In this document: piece after piece, positions 11,501 to 23,174 of the stretch | How positions within the stretch are numbered: position 1 is the stretch's first letter | How the letters are laid out: every line of letters starts with the position of its first letter | Assembly: GCA_032768795.1 (NCBI GenBank) | Contig: CP136490.1 | Location: 5,270,001 to 5,334,000 of the forward strand | DNA: 64,000 bases | DNA from: Tremella fuciformis | Lineage: Eukaryota > Basidiomycota > Tremellomycetes > Tremellales > Tremellaceae | Direction: 5' to 3' | Position numbers and translations under genes: made by a program | Notes under the pieces: model-generated | Databases searched by the model: none | Told to the model about the DNA's origin: nothing | What the model saw: the letters and a program-made list of their open reading frames with translations, nothing else

Positions 11501-12862
11501 ACCGAGCCAATCGCTGACGTATAGATGATCTTGGCCACTTCCAACGATATCTACGATCAGACAGTTGCCTCCCAGCTCCTGAAACCGTTCAACCCAGGCA
11601 CAGACGTTGATCCCATCGTCTCGACTATGACGCGAGACAAGGTCATCCATCGCAACACATCAGCCGCTCATACCAAACGCTACTATAGCTTCACCGCCAG
11701 GTGAGTACCGTGATCCTCCTCGCGTTTGCTACCCGTTGAACAAACAGCTGGCGAGCTATGTGTGAAGGTCCTTTCCCGGATGATCTGTACTCCGATGCCG
11801 CGTCTCTTGGCAGCACTCTCGCATCTCGTGGCGGCGACATGGCCTGGAATATGCTCGGAACCGGGGGCGAGGTAGCCTCTCTCATGAGCTTGGTTTCAAA
11901 CCATGAGGTCCAGTTCGAAACGTATGTGAAGGACCTTCCTGCTCTCAAGATGTTTGGGAGTGTTCTAAACACCCGAAAGATGGGTGAGGCTGGCCAGTGA
12001 GTATGCCGTTCAGATCGCTGAAGCCTTGCAGGTGATGAACACTTCGAATTCGGAGTACGTGTCCGAAGCGACCCAGCGCATTTTAAACAGCAACAGACTG
12101 TCTTATCGCCTGTTGGGGCTGATCCGGCATTGCCTGCTGAATGGGAAGCCGGCTATCTGCCCGTCACAGCCCAGATTGTGGAGCAAGCAATAGAAGTCGT
12201 TCAGCAGGCTGGGCCATCGGGAATGAGCAAAGATCAGATCATGGTCGGAGATGCTTGTTCGACTACCGAGGTCCCAGCTGATGGTGCAGACAGCCTTGCA
12301 TTGCGAGCCGCAGAACCTGGACGCTGTGCTCGCAACGATTGCCAAATCATCAAGCGACAGGGTGTTCTGGGCAGGATATGACACTGCTCGCCTCGTGCAC
12401 CGAGCCTACTGGTCGACGTGGTCGGTCGTAGTCAGAAGGCCCCCCTCTGCCTCTGAGATTGCGAACGAGGGAGAGTCCGATACAGAAAAGCGGATCGCGC
12501 CACGAAGATGGTATGACATCTACGGTACATTTCTGTCAACCGAATACCGGATCGCTGCGCGTGCAGTCACGGGACATGTGATCTCGCGACCAGGGCAGAC
12601 CGAGGTCAGCATCTCAATCAGAGCGTTGGGGTTGAAACCGGTGGAGCTTACCAAACAGTCGGTCTTGCGCAACAAGTTGGAGACTATCCTCGATCGTCTG
12701 GAGATCAACGAACTCCTTCAGCATCTCCTCATCAAGGGGGTGGTGAAACGCTCCTGGGCTGTTCGGCAAGAGCGAACCTTGCCGCCCGTAGAGGCGACGG
12801 ATCAAAGCGAGGAAGATGACATAGTATGGTTTGGCACTTCGACGGCATTTGTAGTTTCATGA
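5584..12862 (+). CDS. TFC3: TFIIIC largest (B-block binding) subunit, tau138-like
   Basis: Large DNA-binding subunit of TFIIIC, which recognises the B box of tRNA genes and recruits TFIIIB and RNA polymerase III in the nucleus. About 15 exons join to about 2,200 aa. Supported exons: 5584-5644, 5735-6300, 6338-6492, 6536-6857, 6907-7147, 7195-7290, 7332-8873, 8920-11152, 11200-11305, 11355-11480, 11525-11700, 11748-11983, about 12024-12060, about 12093-12243 and 12290-12862. The N-terminus (MRIHELLERSVDYIALDG) is B-block like. Winged-helix stretches follow (NKITPVVLHVLQLAAQ; TVIRHIQRLVDKGIVERL; MFRFACDSGLSG). Downstream are an AT-hook-like GRPPK and a Pro/Ser-rich linker. C-terminal motifs are NQELGNSALYQCAKPLAFREFF and FWAGYDTARLVHRAYW. 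The exon borders near 11983-12093 and the donor near 8873 (an alternative lies 9 nt downstream) are the least certain. Several introns use GTCAGT donors. Confidence 0.85.
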
Positions 12863-12965
12863 TACGCCAGCCCGATCATCCAATTACGTGTAAAAGACAT
12901 CACATTCAGCCCCTTGATGTATGTATGTTCTCCTTGAGATGGTGATCGTATCGCGTGATAAGCCT
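12863..12965. other. Convergent 3' intergenic gap
   Basis: About 100 bp between the stop codon of the TFIIIC subunit gene (plus strand) and the stop codon of the membrane-protein gene (minus strand). It holds AT-rich sequence that could provide polyadenylation signals for both; nothing else was seen. Confidence 0.4.
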
Positions 12966-15390
12966 TCAAAATGCCATTGCCTTGCCTAAATTGGCCGTGC
13001 GCCGTACGGTCTCGAAGATCCTGAAAAGACTAAGAACCATGTTGCCACCATAGAGCAGCAGGGCAAACAGGCTCAGAGCGATACACACAGCTTGCCTTCT
13101 GCACACCTCGCGTGATAACGAGCTGTCTGTGACGTCGGCAGGCAGTGTTATGCCCAGGCTGTGCGTGATTTCGCTCACCCCTGTGATGCCTGTCGAGGAC
13201 GCGCTCGAGGTCGTGGCATTTGCCGTAGCTTGACCGAGCAGCTCTAGTTCTGCCACGAGGCTCGCGTAGCTCTGAGCCAGGCCATCTCGCCACCACGGAT
13301 CGCCAGACGCGCAAGCCAGCGGAGTGGCTATGAAGTCATTAGTGGCGATGGACAACGCCGACGACCACAAGGCGACGAAGAGAAGATCGAGGCAAACCCA
13401 GAGCATCTTGGACCGCAAACCCCACAGACCGATTGGCTTGCCAAAATACTCTCGGTAGATGGCCGTGATAACGTGTAGCGTGGTCAGGGACGAGTAGGCG
13501 ATTATGAGCGTGGTGGACGATCCAACCAGACCTGGGAGCTGCAGACGGAGGAGCTCCAAGCGGATCGTAACGGCGAGACCTGCGCGCCCATTCAGCGAAT
13601 GATGCGGAGTTGGAATAAGAACGCACCCAGAAGAGCTAGCACGACGGCCAGATTCCAGAGTCGGATCCATATTGTTACTCGGGCATCCAGGAATATGTAC
13701 CGTCTCAAACGCTCCTTCCATCCTATCTCATCATGGAATCGCCTCTTCCTTTCTCTCTTCTCCGCGTGCCGTCGTTTGAAAGACGTTAGGGCCCGTTTGG
13801 ACCAACTATTCACGTTGTCCGTGGGTGCCGTATCGGCGCGAGAATCGGTCCGCTCGGGACCGAGATTCTGAAGCCGACCGTTATCTCCCCCGCTGGCCCG
13901 CTCCGGATCGCCACCAATACCCTTGGGCCAAACAAAGCCGTCGTCTCCTACCCTTCCTTCTTCCCGCGCACGGATCTCATTAGATGTGAACCCAAGCCCG
14001 GAGGGTGTGGGAGGTGCCAATGCAGTCCGGTATCTTCGGGGTCTTCGAGTCTTGGTCCGACGGGGTGTGGGTCCTCGAGGAGTCGATGGTGAAGCGGGAG
14101 GGCTGTCGCTGCCGTTCGGCTCAGGAGTGGGTATTGCACCACGAGCCGGAGTATTCTGCGGAGCGGACGGGCTCCTGTCAATGGCGTCTTCGCTGTAATA
14201 GCCGTACAGGGCATCCTGCCAAGTGCCGGCGTGAAATCCTTGATTGAAACGATGTGTGATCGGCGGCGGCAGATTTAGACGAAGACGAGACGTCTGGCCT
14301 CTCCGATACTTGGGACGAGCGGGAGTATCGGTCTCCTCCAGGATATTTGCGTTGGCAAGATGGGACGAGCGAGCTGCAGGTAATTCCCCTTCCGGATCAG
14401 TCAAGTTGCCAACAGTCTCAGGTAGTGCCGAATGTCGTCGTCGGAATCGAGGGAATTGCGTGGTCAATTGTCGGAAACCACTTCGCGGCGGGACGCTGGA
14501 CTCAAGCAAGGATATACGGCTAGCATTGAGAGGGCGTCGAAGGGGCTGGACATCGTTGTCAACCAAAGTAAGGGAGATGGCGGAAGGGCGAAGAACAGGC
14601 GAGGTGGGCGCAGAATTGCTCCTCTGAAGAGTGTTATGGGAATGTACCGTAACTAAATCCAACTCGTGAGGTATTGCCCTGCGAAAGAGGCGGGTGCTGG
14701 ACGGTCTCCTTTGTCCAGGCAGAGCATCACCATCCTGATCAGCGTGGGGCGGCAAGGAGCTACGTTTGGCGAGATTTCGGTTGGAATCGTTCAGGTTTCT
14801 TCGGCTGTCCTTCGAAGTCCTGCGCAAATCCGCCTTTCGGTCCCGTGCCAGATCTCTCAAGACCGCCTTTGCCCTGTCAAGGCCGTTCTCGCGGCCAGAT
14901 TCAGCCTCAGGTCCTATTTCCAGATCCCTCTGCCGTTTCTCAACCCGAGCGCGCATTTTCATCATTCCCCGCTGAGTAAAAGTCCACCACGGTGGGTCAT
15001 CATCACTGTCGCTGGCCCAGCTGTGATCCGAAGATGACGTATCGTAGGCTGTGCGGAACCGGCGGCGCTTGATGGGAGTAGCGTCCGCCCGATTTGCAGG
15101 TAGAGGCTGAGAGCTTTGTGCAAGGAGGGGCGGAGATGGAGGTTCATATCGAGCAAAGGCTGCACGAGTGAGCAAAGGTGAAGGAACCGCTGTGACTCAC
15201 GTGGGATAGTCTGAACCTGTCTCGCTGGGCTAGACACCTGGGGAAAGGTCGCTGTTGATCGGGATGCTTGACTTTGCGTCTCCCTGTCAGATGTATGCCC
15301 TGCACGAGAGCGGCTGATGGACCGAGCGCGATCATCGAGCGAGTTCGAAGCTCGACTTGATGAGGCACTGGCGTCGAGGAAGCCCGACAT
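12966..15390 (-). CDS. Multi-pass membrane protein with long disordered N-terminus
   Basis: Three exons (15390-15201, 15159-13627, 13579-12966) join in frame to 778 aa. Residues 1-480 are largely disordered, Ser/Arg/Pro-rich and hydrophilic, with the patch DDPPWWTFTQRGMMKMR near residue 110. Hydrophobic segments follow in the C-terminal third: one around VTIWIRLWNLAVVLALLGL, one around LVGSSTTLIIAYSSL, one around MLWVCLDLLFVALWSSALSIA and one around AVCIALSLFALLLYGG, so about four helices. The loop before the last helix contains two or three Cys and N-glycosylation-like NAT sites, suggesting a lumenal or outside location. The PPWW patch followed by C-terminal helices recalls the fungal SRF1/regulator-of-phospholipase-D group, but I cannot confirm this. 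The start at 15390 gives MSGFLDASASSS. A transposon lies about 260 bp upstream of this start. Confidence 0.7.
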
Positions 15391-15648
15391 GTCCTACGGA
15401 TGTAGCGCTCCGAGGCTGCGCATGGCGTGTAGTGTGATCAGACGCGTCCGTGAGGAGCAAGGCTGACTTTAAAGAAGGAAGGGCTGGCCTGTCCTGATTC
15501 GGCAGCTCGGTATCCGGATCTGGGGAGAGAGATGTCCAAGCGAGACTATGTGCAGTGGGATAGAAAGTCACAAAGTGTGAACGTCAACATTCAGAGAAGG
15601 GTGTTTGAGAACTGACATCATAGCCTCGCCGCTGAACAGTTATGAGTA

Positions 15649-15688
15649 CAGTCATCCACCTAGTTGTGCATTCCCCCCACTTATGCAT
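15649..15688 (+). repeat. Left terminal inverted repeat of the pogo/Fot1 element
   Basis: A 40-bp sequence beginning CAGTCATCCACC, exactly the reverse complement of 17516-17555. The two copies diverge at the next base, which defines the repeat length. It is preceded by the TA target duplication at 15647-15648. Confidence 0.95.
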
Positions 15689-15717
15689 TCTCCTCTATCC
15701 CGCACCATATATATATC

Positions 15718-17436
15718 TCAAGATCCGTCCTCATGCATGCAGTTCTCTGCATAGCTCTCCAACCAGAAGAGAGCCTCCTCTGCAGACGGCTCGCTATCGA
15801 TCGGTACCATTGGATCCTTCGATTTCTTCTTCCTTCTCGAGCTAGCCGCCATCAGCTCGACAGCCTTCTCATAAACCTCTTGGGTCGAAATTGAGTGTGT
15901 TCCAAAGTAAGAGACCGTGCGGCCCGGGCGGGCTGTCTTCCGCTGGGTCTCGCGGGTCTGGAATTGCTGTATTTCGAGCTCAAGAAGCAGGTTACGCGAT
16001 TGTAGCTTCTCCGCTAGGACGGATAGCTCTTGAACTCGATTTTTGATAGGAGTCCTCATAAGATGCTCGTAAAGCGTCATGAAGGCCGCAGTCTCGTCAG
16101 CCAATGACTCGGCAGTGCCGATAGGGGTAGGAATCACCTGCCGGTCATCTTGGGACGGTGTAACGGGTGTCTCGACACGTCGAATGACAGACATCGGTGC
16201 GAAAGGCCACAAGCCGCTCGAACGCCATCCAGATCGTATGTTCTCGCCAGTCATCCCTATCTGTCGCGCCTGGACAAGATGACGGACAAAATCGACCTTT
16301 TGGACACGCCCAGGATCATAGCGATTTGCCCGGAGCGCTTGGTTGCTCATCGCGATCTTGAGCGGCGCGAAGGGGCCGACGTCGAGGGGCTGGGTAATGT
16401 GCGACGTGTGCGCAGGTAAGACCATGAGGTCGATGGCGTTCCGCATGCATTTGGCGATGAATTCGGGCGTGACATGACTACCGTGGCCATCAACGATGAG
16501 AAGGCGTCGCTCGACAGGATCTAGAGGCTGGGTGAGCGGGATGAAGATCTTATCAAGCCATTCGACCGCGATCTTGTCCGATGTCCAACCCGACGGTGAT
16601 GTAGCCCATTGCCAACCTGTCAGGGTGTCGTATAGCTCATTGGGCAACCAGCCCGAGAAGAAGGTCGACTCGCTCTTGAAGATCACCATGGGAGGTAGAA
16701 GGGAACCGTCGGCACCAATACATTCGATGGTTGTCACAAGTTCCTGCCTGGGGCCGGTCTTCAAGATCGCTTTCGAGCCCTGCGATGAGTGCGATCTCTT
16801 GCGATGTCCTGCTTGCTTGAGACTTGCAGGCGTGCTCTGGGGCCTCTCATGGATAGCGAGCACCCTCTGGGACAGCGTCGCACCGATAGCATGGCCGGTC
16901 TCGTCCATGTTGAAGATCCGCGACGGGTCATAGCCATGGGTGTCGATCTTCTCTTTGACCTGGTTGAACCAGACCTGCAGGGCCTCGGGCGTGGCCCCAT
17001 CGATGCGAGCCGCCTCCATATTGCGCGTGAAGACGCTCTTGATGATTGGCCAGCGCTTGCGGAACTTATCGAGCCAGTTGCGGCCAAGAGGACGGAGAAC
17101 GACGCGATCAACGGTAGGCTGCAGCATGACTCGATTCAGGCGGATTTGATTGGCGATCTCTCGAGCAAAGGTAAGGTCAATTGGGAGGCCGAGGTGAGCC
17201 ATACGGCGTATATAGTCGACCAATGTATGCTCCTCTGCAGGTGTCAGAGCTTGTTGACTGACATGAGCGATGTCATGGCCGATTTTACCGTTTTTGACGC
17301 GTCGCTGGAGGGTGCTCTGAATGACACCGTGTTCGCGGGCAATGAGGGCGATGTTGGGCGGTTTGTTGGGATCAGCGACAAGCCAGAGGTAGTAGGCGTC
17401 GATGGCGTGCTCGAGAGCGCTCTTCTCGGCCTCCAT
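15718..17436 (-). CDS. DDE transposase, pogo/Fot1 (CENP-B/jerky-like) family
   Basis: This 572-aa single-exon transposase catalyses cut-and-paste movement of the surrounding element. Residues about 1-60 (LEHAIDAYYLWLVADPNKPP ... IARE) look like a Psq/CENP-B N-terminal helix-turn-helix, followed by a CENP-B type DNA-binding HTH (LTPAEEHTLVDYIRRMAHLG) around residues 65-125. The DDE core is complete: D178 in FNMDETG, D316 in LLIVDGHGSH and D352 in QPLDVGPF, a DD35D spacing usual for pogo/Fot1. The C-terminal part has a leucine/glutamine-rich coil (about 450-490) and a basic patch SSRRKKKSKD that could be a nuclear signal. The full length and lack of stops argue that it is functional. Confidence 0.93.
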   Translation of the reverse strand: MEAEKSALEHAIDAYYLWLVADPNKPPNIALIAREHGVIQSTLQRRVKNGKIGHDIAHVSQQALTPAEEHTLVDYIRRMAHLGLPIDLTFAREIANQIRLNRVMLQPTVDRVVLRPLGRNWLDKFRKRWPIIKSVFTRNMEAARIDGATPEALQVWFNQVKEKIDTHGYDPSRIFNMDETGHAIGATLSQRVLAIHERPQSTPASLKQAGHRKRSHSSQGSKAILKTGPRQELVTTIECIGADGSLLPPMVIFKSESTFFSGWLPNELYDTLTGWQWATSPSGWTSDKIAVEWLDKIFIPLTQPLDPVERRLLIVDGHGSHVTPEFIAKCMRNAIDLMVLPAHTSHITQPLDVGPFAPLKIAMSNQALRANRYDPGRVQKVDFVRHLVQARQIGMTGENIRSGWRSSGLWPFAPMSVIRRVETPVTPSQDDRQVIPTPIGTAESLADETAAFMTLYEHLMRTPIKNRVQELSVLAEKLQSRNLLLELEIQQFQTRETQRKTARPGRTVSYFGTHSISTQEVYEKAVELMAASSRRKKKSKDPMVPIDSEPSAEEALFWLESYAENCMHEDGS

Positions 17437-17515
17437 GACGTCCTAACGGCGGTTCTTAGAAGGTCTTAATGATGAATGTAAGAGAAGAGTAAATGACAGC
17501 CCGACACGCGTCGCT

Positions 17516-17555
17516 ATGCATAAGTGGGGGGAATGCACAACTAGGTGGATGACTG
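17516..17555 (-). repeat. Right terminal inverted repeat of the pogo/Fot1 element
   Basis: A 40-bp mirror of the left repeat, ending GGTGGATGACTG, followed by TA at 17556-17557. It lies 80 bp upstream of the transposase start codon, so it probably overlaps or borders the transposase promoter. Confidence 0.95.
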
Positions 17556-17557
17556 TA

Positions 17558-18128
17558 CATACTCAAGCACGTATTGGCAGTCTTTGTCAACAAGCAGGCT
17601 AGAGACATGATGCGGACAGACAGTGACTTTGGATCATGCATACCTCTTTGTTGCATCAAGCTTAACATGTATGGGCGTATCAGCTGGGCCGGTTGGTCGT
17701 GGTGATCGAACTTCTTTGGTCCCTTTGAATTTGCTTCCGTCGTCAGGCTTGAGGATCAGGTGGCCACAATCGTCTCGTCAATACCGACGACGATGATGAC
17801 AATGACGACGTCGTTGGCGACGACTTCCTGACATGATAGCAGTATGATTTGAGCTTCCCGTGATTATTCCGACAGACACGACTCGCCTCCCGCTTTTTGC
17901 AAGCTGGTCTCGTTTCACTACCATTGAACCTTTCCGAGGAATCCTGCGAGGCTATCTTCGAAGCGTCTGGATAGCTGGCGATAGGCACGACGCATCGTGG
18001 ACATCCTTCTGGTATCGCCTCCCCTAGGCTTCAAACGCCACCGACGAACGATCCGCTCCTCCTGCATGTCGACCTGATACGGGGTCCTTCCGGCTCGGGC
18101 GAGGGGAACGGGGTTCAGTACTCGGAAG
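17558..18128. other. Intergenic region upstream of the PP4 regulatory subunit gene
   Basis: 571 bp between the transposon and the next start codon. It includes an imperfect GAC/GAT-rich stretch around 17785-17830 with repeated CGACGA/GATGA units. No convincing ORF, RNA gene or promoter element was recognised. It presumably contains the promoter of the downstream gene. Confidence 0.4.
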
Positions 18129-21100
18129 ATGGAGACGCCAACGCCAATGCCGGACAATGGCGATGACGCGAAGCAGAAGATGGAGGAGTCTCGAAGCTGT
18201 ACGTGCCTACCATGTTGACGAATGGGCTAACCCGTGTAACAGCGCATCGCGCAAGATCCCACTCGCGCTCACCATCGGTGCCGACACCCCCGGCCCCGCC
18301 TCTCTTCTTCAATCCACCAGCGGCGTTCCCGTCGGACCCACCTGCTGCGACGGTCACGCCGCCTAGCTTATCGCCTTCTGGATCGTCATCGAACCTCTCC
18401 TTTCAGACAGCTGGCCGGAAACTGTTCGCATTACAGGATGATAGTGTTCGCCCCGCGCCTCGTCCCGTGCAGCGGTTATCGAGCGAATCGGTGACTTCAC
18501 CTGGATCAGGGTCACGAGGAAGTCTTGCTACAGGCAGCTCTGGTTACAGCCACGAGAGCGGCGAACATCTGGCAGAGATGCGAGACAAGCTGCTGCTGGA
18601 AACACCACCTGTAGAGCCTATTCATGACTCAAGTGGTGTTTCAAGCACGCTCGATATTCAAATCACCAGCCCGACGCCCCCACTCAGACCTTCTGAAGTC
18701 CAGGAGCAGCCACAATCTGCCTCAAGTAGACGTCGGTCAAGTGTGATTGGCCTGCCAACCTTCAACGAAGGTGCGGCAGGAGAGCATGCCTGGGATAGCG
18801 TCGTGAGAGCATTACGCATTAGTCGGACTTGCAGATATTAACAGCAGTGGCCGACTCCTGGTGTCGTCGTGCGACCATATCTCCCCGAACCAGGTCCCTC
18901 CCGCTTTCCCATTGCTCCCATATCACCCTTTGTCACTCCTTCGTTCACTCCGGCAGCTGTTCCACCACCGTCCTCGATTAGCAAACCGCCCGCCTCGCCG
19001 CCGAGTGCAAACAATTCGGGGGGCTCATCATCGCCTCATCGATTCTCGCCGCATAGCTCGCCGCGCATAGATGCACTCAAGGACCGCTTTGATGGCCTAT
19101 CCCCCGATCGGGGATCTCTTGCGTCCCCTCCCGCCCAGCCGAAGCACAAACGATCAGGCTCTTTGTCATCACCGCTCGATCGACCGGCCTCAAGTCTTGA
19201 TCGCTTTCAAAGACACGACGCTCACCCGAGTCCGCCAAGAAGTCCGCGCAAGTCAGTCAACCAGCTGCCGCCGGCCAAGCCACCAGATCCGCGGCCGACA
19301 ACTCCTGAACATGGCTTGCCCATGCGAAGACAGCTATCAGGTTCGGCGCTCATTGCGGATCTCCCAGTAAAGGCAGAGACCAATCAGATCAAGTCAAAAC
19401 TAGCCAACAGACCACGTGGACACTCGATTACTTCCCGAAGTGCTATGCCTATGCCTATGCCTATCCCGACGCCGCCCTCGCTCGCGCGGGCCGATGAGAT
19501 GCAGCAGCCAAGCTGCGATCCGATCGCTGCGCCGGTGAGGCCACAAGGACGATCAAATTCGCTGGGCGAAAACGATGACAATGTTGACCGACTTGTTCCT
19601 TTACCTCCTCCGGCAGCTGGACTGCCTGTGGTGGAAACCTTCAGTGGACGGGACAGTAATGTCGCTCGTGTCACTTCTCCGCCACTATTTGCTCCGTTGG
19701 CTCGACCCGCAACGTTAAGACGCGCGCTATCCGACTATGACGCTCATGGCAGGCCATCCTCAGCGAGATTTCATAGGACCTTGAGCGGCACAGCCGAAAT
19801 TGAGCGATCGCCCAAACGCTCAACGGACGATGCTGAGCTCCCCTCGCCATCTTGGTTTACGGGATCCGAGGCGCCAAATCGCCAACGAAAATCTCCTCGC
19901 ACACAGCCCATAATTCACCCGCTGACGTCCGCCGCGGATCAATTAACTCCTTCCGCTTCCAAAACGCCACCAACGGCATGGCAACCCCTGCAACCCGCTG
20001 ATCAGCCTTACTTCAGCGAGCTTGGAGAGCTTCCAGATCGATTCGAGGAATTCGGCTTGGTCGATGAAGGCGACATTCTCCCTACGGGCGATTTTGACAT
20101 GGATGTCACATTCGACGACGAGGGCCTGAACCAACTGGAACGCATATTCCTTTTAAGCAAATCTGATTATGCCTTCCACCGAGCCTATGTGGCCAGAATG
20201 CTTGGCGAACTGCTCGATGAGGTTGATCCTTGCGAGTCGGTGGAGTATGTTCTCCCATTGCTGATGAATTTCTCGATAGACGAAGACGAGTCGGTAAAGG
20301 AGGCATTTGCCGGAGAACTACACAAAGTGCTATGGTACTTTTATTCGCATTGCAGGCTGGTCGACGAAGATGATCAAGTACTGGCGCTCGATGATCCCGC
20401 GCCAACTACGATCACAGTCACCTCCGAAGGACTTGGAGTGGTACCGACTCCAACCGATGCCGCACAATATCCGTATGCCGCCATGGAATCACTGCCTCCG
20501 GTGTCGTTAAACACTGGGCAAGACCCTCCAAGCGCGGGATCCAGTATGGGCAGGACCGATACAGTCACGCTTGTCGGTTCATCTCCGAAACCGGCTGCCA
20601 CTCCGCATTCTATCTCTGAACGATCCGATGACACTGCTTTCAGTACAGGAGTGCTGGTCGGGGTCCATGCCGAACATTTAGGGGACACGGAGAACGATCA
20701 GGCGAAACCTGCAGGACCATTGTGCGCGCCACCGAAGCTATCAGTCGAATTCTTCACCCCTCTCCTCGGCTCGCTTCTCCTCAATCCGAATCCGGCCGTG
20801 TGTGATGCAGTGCGACAAGGCCTGGTGGCCATCATGGGTCGACTCCGTCGCAAGGACAATGGAGAGTCGGACATGTGGAAGTCAGAATGGCGAGACTTTT
20901 CCGACCGCAACGAGCGGCTGACATTTGTTTCTCAAAATGGGCCGCACGTCCACGATCTAGTGCCACTTCCTCAAGCGGAACGCGATCTGATTGAGCGATC
21001 ACTTCTGCAGGGAATCATCTTCGGAATGGGCCGGCTTTCAGTAGAAATGCCCGAGCATCTATTCGAGGACGACCTAGGGCACATCGACTCAGCCAGCGAA

Positions 21101-22833
21101 CGCGAAGTTTTCCATTCGCAGCTTGTGCAAGAAGCAAATGCTGGCAGAGCCACGTCAGTGAATCTGATTGGGGCCATCGCAGGTTTCTTCTCCCAAAAGG
21201 AGCTTGTTGAGCTTGGCTTCGTTGATGAGTTGTTGCGGTCGAGGGACGGGGACGAGGGCACCCGGGCCGAAGGTGCGGTGGCCATGTCTCTCCTCTCGAA
21301 ATACGCCTCGACCGACCAGGTCTACAGATTGGTCAGTGCCATCATCCCTTGAGATGAATCTCGTTCTGATCTTAGCTGCCCCTGTTTGAGGATTTCCTTG
21401 CAGACGACAGTATACATGTCCAACAATCAGTATGCTTGGGTTTGCCAGAACTGTGCAAGCGTATCGAAGATTACGAACACCGGCGCGCATTTGCCAGCGA
21501 AGCAGCGATCATTCTTAGGGAATCTCAAGCAAGCGACTCTTTACTCGAGATCTTGGGCCAACTGATCTACGTGTTCCATGATGACCCTCTTGGTCCACCG
21601 ATAGAACTCCTTCGGACATATACAAATGACAGCATGATTGCGAATGTGGCCAACAGCGACCACGATTGGGATGTGATAGTAGCATACAACGTAAGTCCAG
21701 CACGAAACTAGGTTTTGGAGCAGGGCTGACAGCAGTTTCCGGGCGTATGCCTCACATTAGGATCAGATCGGTGGTCTGACCTCTCCTCGTTACTCGTCAG
21801 GGTGGTTCACAGGGCTGGTACGCGCGTATTGACAACCATCGCCTCCTTCTTGCATGAACTCGCTAAGATCCTTCGCCCGCATCAGGTCCAAGCCGATCTG
21901 CTGCCAATCTTCCATCGCTGCTTGGCAACCGACGATGAGATCCGAGAGCGAATCTACGAACATCTTGACATCTTCATGCGCGGTCTTCCACTTGACGCCG
22001 CTTGGGGATTGTTCGTTCAACTGGCGGGAATGTGGAATGCCCAAACCTTGGGTGGATGGCGCGCACGAGAAAAACTCGCCTTACATGTGCCCACATTCCT
22101 AGAGCTGTTCAATTCAGAGGATCGACTCAGCAAGGTTTTGGACCTTACTCATGCCGCCCTTGTCGACAGGTTCGCTTGCGTACGCGATGCTGTCACGCAG
22201 GGGGTACCAGTAGCATATGACATCCTGCGACAGCATGAAGCATCAGCTGGCAGATTCCGATCGATGATCCTGGATTTGGCCGACAGCTCGAGCTTCAAAC
22301 ACCGAGTGACCTTTGTCAGGTGCATACGAGAGTTCGCTCGACCACCGCCAAATAGACAAGCTTTCGAAGAGTTCTTCCTCCCATTCCTGCGGCGTTTGAG
22401 CAATGATGTCGTTGATGTCCGCCTGGCTCTGGCGCAAATGATCGCAAACCTATTCGTCGTAGGCGCATTCTACGAAAAGGAAGTCGAGATCCCATTGGCT
22501 ATTCGCCAGCTTGCCGAGAGCTTTTCCGATGATGATGCGATCGACGTGAGGGATACGCTTTCCAATATACAGTACCGGCTGGACAAGGACAGGGAAATCG
22601 AGATCCAGATTCCTTACGCGGTCCATCCCGCCAGTCCTACGAACCGAGCGCGGGTACCGGAGGGCGAGCATCGGCAAGTCAACGAGATGTTGAGTGAGAG
22701 AAAGTCGCCCTCCAGCTTGAGGGGTCAGGATTCTGCAGTGGGCAGGCCGGAATGGATGACCTCGCCCAGTCCGTCGGCGCACACAGGGATAGATCCGTTC
22801 GCGATGGCGTTCGACAAGGCTGTTGGTGAATGA
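18129..22833 (+). CDS. PP4 regulatory subunit 1-like HEAT-repeat protein
   Basis: Probable scaffold/regulatory subunit of protein phosphatase 4 (PPP4R1 family). Five exons (18129-18198, 18243-18802, 18845-21331, 21376-21690, 21736-22833) join in frame to 1,509 aa. Residues 1-570 are Ser/Pro-rich and disordered, with many RRxS-like sites. HEAT repeats begin near NQLERIFLLSKSDYAFHRAY and continue through CLGLPELCKRIEDYEHR, AALVDRFACVRDAV and FFLPFLRRLSNDVVDVRLALAQMIANL, which match PP4R1 repeat style. The C-terminus is disordered. An acidic segment of the PP4R1 type (FGLVDEGDILPTGDFDMDV) precedes the first repeat. The start at 18129 is the ATG nearest the first supported exon; a longer leader is possible. 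The assignment rests on repeat pattern and remembered motifs. Confidence 0.85.
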
Positions 22834-23174
22834 GGGGTAGCGTTACTACAGAGACGGGGACACTGGTGAAAAAGAGGGGAGGAATAAGACGGGGCCTGGG
22901 AAGGGCCACCTGCATTTTTTTGTATCTCTCCGAATTGCGCCTAACTAATCGAGGAGGAGACCAGAGATCTCGTAGAATGACACCGTGTAGCTCTACATTG
23001 CATCGTCATGAAGCTCATTTCGCTCGAGTGCGCGGTCTCAAGGATGTTTCTATGCATCTCTCTATTCACAAAGGGGTCGGGGCATTATTCACATTTTTCG
23101 TGTCGCTGGCTGAGGTAGGTTATATGATAAGCGAGGGACCATGGTGGGGCATATCCTCAGAGATTGGCGGTCCT
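22834..23174. other. Convergent 3' intergenic gap
   Basis: 341 bp between the stop codons of the PP4 regulatory gene and the dehydrogenase gene. It includes a purine-rich stretch at 22870-22890 and a short T run at 22914-22921. No gene was seen; it presumably holds both polyadenylation regions. Confidence 0.4.

Larger units (their letters stand above)
15647..17557. mobile_element. Pogo/Fot1-type DNA transposon, complete
   Basis: The element spans 15649-17555 (1,907 bp) and is bounded by perfect 40-bp terminal inverted repeats starting CAGTCATCC (15649-15688 and 17516-17555), each containing a run of six C/G. It is flanked by a TA duplication (15647-15648 and 17556-17557). The TA target and CAGT ends are diagnostic of the Tc1/mariner superfamily. 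It carries a single intact transposase ORF on the minus strand. Perfect repeats and an open frame suggest a recent, possibly autonomous copy. It is inserted between the start of the membrane-protein gene and the PP4 regulatory gene. Confidence 0.93.

Noticed and set aside
11360..11524. Alternative frame continuing RVGPEKTFAAFHDTIQ through TFC3 exon 10
   Set aside because: Splicing 11306-11354 leads to NQELGNSALYQCAKPLAFREFF, which fits the TFIIIC family better.
16789..17469. Plus-strand ORF of 226 aa across the transposon
   Set aside because: Antisense shadow of the transposase, extending past its start region.
18861..19070. Small ORFs overlapping the PP4 regulatory gene in other frames
   Set aside because: They are shadows of the long coding exon at 18845-21331.
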